Source: Aurantibrevibacter sp041747755 (lineage in GTDB: Bacteria; Bacteroidota; Bacteroidia; Flavobacteriales; Flavobacteriaceae). Taken from it: DNA of 64,000 nt. The notes under the pieces are model-generated. The model did no database searches. It was not told the DNA's origin and saw nothing but the letters and a program-made list of their open reading frames with translations. Location: positions 1 to 64,000 of the forward strand of contig JBGTEN010000065.1 in assembly GCA_041747755.1 (NCBI GenBank), read 5' to 3'. The translations under genes and the position numbers were made by a program. Shown piece after piece: positions 61,900-64,000 of this stretch (its first letter is position 1; every line of letters starts with the position of its first letter).

Positions 61900-62807
61900 G
61901 TAAGGTTATCCGCATTGGTACACGGGACAGCCAACTGGCCTTATGGCAGGCCAATACAGTAAAAAACCAACTGGAAAAGCAAGGCTATAAAACCCAACTC
62001 CTCCCTGTAAAGTCTGATGGGGATCTACTTTTAGATAAGCCACTTTACGAATTAGGGATTACAGGAATATTTACCAAAACTTTAGATGTGGCCATGCTCC
62101 GTGGGGAAATTGATATTGCTGTACATTCTATGAAAGATGTGCCAACCAGTTTGCCAAAGGGAATGGTACAGGCAGCTGTATTACCACGCGCTAATGTCCA
62201 GGATATTTTGGTACACAAAGGAATCGATTTTTTGAATTCAGCCGGAACTATTGCAACCGGTAGTTTACGCAGGAAGGCGCAGTGGTTAAACCGCTACCCA
62301 AATCACCATGTCGTGGACCTAAGAGGAAATGTTAATACAAGGCTACAAAAACTTAAGGATAATGCATGGCACGGCGCTATTTTTGCCGCTGCAGGTCTCC
62401 AGCGAATCAATCTTACTCCGAAAAACCATATCTCCCTGGATTGGATGCTTCCGGCACCGGCACAGGGTGCTATGCTTGTAGTTGCTATGGAAGAAGATAA
62501 CTATTCTCTTGAAGCTTTGTCTACATTAAATCATAAGTCCACCGAAATCTGTACCAGAATAGAACGTGATTTTCTTCGCACATTAGAAGGCGGTTGCACT
62601 GCTCCCATTGGGGCCTTGGTAAAAATCAGTAACAATGAACTTATTTTTAAAGGGTGTTTGTTTTCGTTGGATGGAAAGCAAAAAATAGAAATAGAAAAAA
62701 GAATTGCACCGGAACAGGCTGATGGTTTTGGCATACTTTGCGGGGAAGAAGTTCTGCAAAATGGAGGAAAAAGATTGATGGAGGAAATAAAATACGGATT
62801 GGCCTGA
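61896..62807 (+). CDS. hemC: Porphobilinogen deaminase (hydroxymethylbilane synthase)
   Basis: A 303-residue enzyme joining four porphobilinogen units. The N-terminal IGTRDSQLALWQAN and HSMKDVPTSLP blocks are typical, and Cys234 in LEGGCTAPIGA holds the dipyrromethane cofactor. It overlaps hemA by 4 bases and precedes hemD by 23. Confidence 0.97.
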   Translation: MSKVIRIGTRDSQLALWQANTVKNQLEKQGYKTQLLPVKSDGDLLLDKPLYELGITGIFTKTLDVAMLRGEIDIAVHSMKDVPTSLPKGMVQAAVLPRANVQDILVHKGIDFLNSAGTIATGSLRRKAQWLNRYPNHHVVDLRGNVNTRLQKLKDNAWHGAIFAAAGLQRINLTPKNHISLDWMLPAPAQGAMLVVAMEEDNYSLEALSTLNHKSTEICTRIERDFLRTLEGGCTAPIGALVKISNNELIFKGCLFSLDGKQKIEIEKRIAPEQADGFGILCGEEVLQNGGKRLMEEIKYGLA

Positions 62808-62830
62808 TTGCGCTATTAAAGAAAGTTTAA

Positions 62831-63505
62831 ATGAAACAGCGGAGCGTCTTACTTTCCACCAAAAAACTAACTCCCAGTCAAGAAAATATGATCCTTAGTG
62901 CTGGACTATCCGTGGTTAGTTATGACGCAATAGCCATAGAATATATAGACTTTGAAGTTGAAAAAAACGCCCGCAATAGCATTTTTAGTAGTCAAAATGC
63001 CGTGCGAGCAGTATTCGATAAAACAATAAATAGACACTTCTCGCTTGGAAACTGCTTTTGTGTGGGTCAGAAAACGGCCTCACTTTTGATAACAAATGGC
63101 CAAAAAGTGCTCGAAAATGCAAAAAATGCTTCAGATTTGGCGGAGATTATCGTTAAAAGCTATAAAACCGAGTCCTTTGTATTTTACACAGGTGCATGCA
63201 GAAGGGACGAACTCCCTGACCTTCTAAGCGAGTTTGACGTCACATGTAAAGAAGTAATTACTTATTCAACCGTTTTAACACCCCAAACATTTCATCAAAC
63301 TTTTGATGGTGTCCTTTTTTTTAGTCCCAGTGGGGTATCCAGCTATTTTCAAGATAACACCTTGGGAAATGGGGTGGCTTTCTGTATTGGGGCTACTACA
63401 GCGGTAGAAGCTAAAAAGTATACCAATAGGATAGAAATTGCAAATCACAGCACCATTGAAAATATAATTCAAAAAGCAATATATTATTTTAATCCCTCAA
63501 CATAA
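62831..63505 (+). CDS. hemD: Uroporphyrinogen-III synthase
   Basis: A 224-residue two-domain protein that closes hydroxymethylbilane into uroporphyrinogen III. Sequence conservation is weak in this family; the segments FSSQNAVRAVF, FCVGQKTASLL and FFSPSGVSSYF fit it, and the position between hemC and hemE makes the call firm. Confidence 0.92.
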   Translation: MKQRSVLLSTKKLTPSQENMILSAGLSVVSYDAIAIEYIDFEVEKNARNSIFSSQNAVRAVFDKTINRHFSLGNCFCVGQKTASLLITNGQKVLENAKNASDLAEIIVKSYKTESFVFYTGACRRDELPDLLSEFDVTCKEVITYSTVLTPQTFHQTFDGVLFFSPSGVSSYFQDNTLGNGVAFCIGATTAVEAKKYTNRIEIANHSTIENIIQKAIYYFNPST

Positions 63506-63524
63506 TAGAAGACTATATTTAAAA

Positions 63525-64000
63525 ATGAGCATAAAAAACGATTTATTTCTTAGAGCACTTAAAGGGGAAATTGTAGAACGCCCTCCTGTATGGATGATGC
63601 GACAAGCAGGACGCTATTTGCCGGAATTTATGGAAATTCGGAAAGAGTTCGATTTTTTTACCCGTTGTCAGACCCCGGATTTGGCCTCCGAAATTACGGT
63701 GCAACCCATTCGCAGATTTGGTATGGATGCGGCTATATTATTTTCGGACATTTTAGTCATACCACAGGCTATGAATATCGAAGTGCAGATGAAGCCCAAT
63801 TTCGGGCCCTATTTGCCTAATCCCGTACGTACCCAAAAAGATGTAGACAGTGTAATAGTCCCTAATGTAAATGTGGCTCTGGATTATGTGATGCAGGCCA
63901 TAAAAATGACTAAAGAAAAGCTTGCGGACCAAATTCCGCTAATCGGCTTTGCAGGTTCTCCTTGGACTATTCTGTGCTATTGTGTGCAAGGTGAGGGTAG
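63525..64000 (+). CDS. hemE: Uroporphyrinogen decarboxylase, N-terminal part
   Basis: Starts at the ATG at 63525 and stays open to the last base, so only 158 residues are in the window. The family N-terminus is complete: RPPVWMMRQAGRYLPEF (with the arginines that grip the acetate groups), then AILFSDILVIPQAM and LIGFAGSPWTILCYCVQG. It removes four carboxyl groups from uroporphyrinogen III to give coproporphyrinogen III. It follows hemD by 19 bases as the fourth gene of the operon. Confidence 0.96.
   Translation, partial: MSIKNDLFLRALKGEIVERPPVWMMRQAGRYLPEFMEIRKEFDFFTRCQTPDLASEITVQPIRRFGMDAAILFSDILVIPQAMNIEVQMKPNFGPYLPNPVRTQKDVDSVIVPNVNVALDYVMQAIKMTKEKLADQIPLIGFAGSPWTILCYCVQGEG

Noticed and set aside
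1..64000. CRISPR arrays, tRNA or rRNA genes, insertion sequences, prophage.
   Set aside because: I found no spaced repeat arrays, cloverleaf-like intergenic sequences, transposase or phage genes; the intergenic regions are explained by promoters, hairpins and AT-rich DNA.

Overview
The window is about 64 kb of AT-rich, gene-dense chromosome from a member of the Bacteroidota, most likely a marine Flavobacteriaceae. The evidence is the families present (DUF3078, DUF6503, DUF3109, LytTR/TPR-kinase pair, 3-keto-disaccharide-hydrolase lipoproteins, bacilliredoxin), the many Bacteroidota-type -7 boxes (TAnnTTTG) close to start codons, and the lack of obvious Shine-Dalgarno sequences. I cannot name the genus. 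I found no rRNA, tRNA, CRISPR array, prophage or insertion sequence. The backbone looks vertically inherited, with one catabolic accessory block.

Layout. 1-5.6 kb: end of an RND efflux permease, a small MORN-repeat protein, aspS, a ClC chloride-transport protein without its gating glutamate, and a cold-shock protein. 5.6-17.9 kb: tadA and dxs (divergent, with promoter boxes almost touching their start codons), DUF3078 protein, dgt, a phosphate-uptake module (OprO/P-like porin with a large dyad in its leader, then a PiT transporter fused to a PhoU-like domain), DUF6503 protein, and the yicC-gmk-nadD operon.

17.9-29.4 kb: the most interesting region, a sugar-oxidation locus. It has two DUF1080 (3-keto-disaccharide hydrolase family) lipoproteins, three TIM-barrel isomerases with different predicted locations, a Gfo/Idh/MocA oxidoreductase, an MFS permease, and a GMC flavoprotein with a [3Fe-4S]-type cysteine motif coupled to its Tat-exported small subunit. 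Passenger genes are ASCH, DJ-1/PfpI and DinB proteins. I read it as a periplasmic route that oxidises a glycoside at C3, cleaves the 3-keto product without a classical glycoside hydrolase, and imports and reduces the resulting sugar. A third-position Gfo/Idh gene (45.6 kb) and two ThuA lipoproteins (57.7-59.4 kb) belong to the same functional world.

29.4-35.4 kb: two tiny paralogous membrane proteins with a shared upstream block, class Ia ribonucleotide reductase (nrdB-nrdA), a 575-bp gene-poor stretch with two terminator-like hairpins, and two small secreted proteins. 35.7-47 kb: LytTR regulator and TPR-histidine kinase, DUF3109, MarC, C-terminal processing protease, dCMP deaminase, HupE, DnaJ/TerB protein, bacilliredoxin, plsC-HD pair and a Tat-exported Gfo/Idh oxidoreductase. 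47-52 kb: radical SAM protein, unknown secreted protein, enoyl-CoA hydratase and an NtrY-like kinase.

52-64 kb: haem biosynthesis. hemJ, a MATE exporter and hemH lie on the minus strand; an AraC-type regulator is divergent from hemA-hemC-hemD-hemE (hemE runs off the window). MscS, DUF1460 and the two ThuA genes sit between the two haem blocks.
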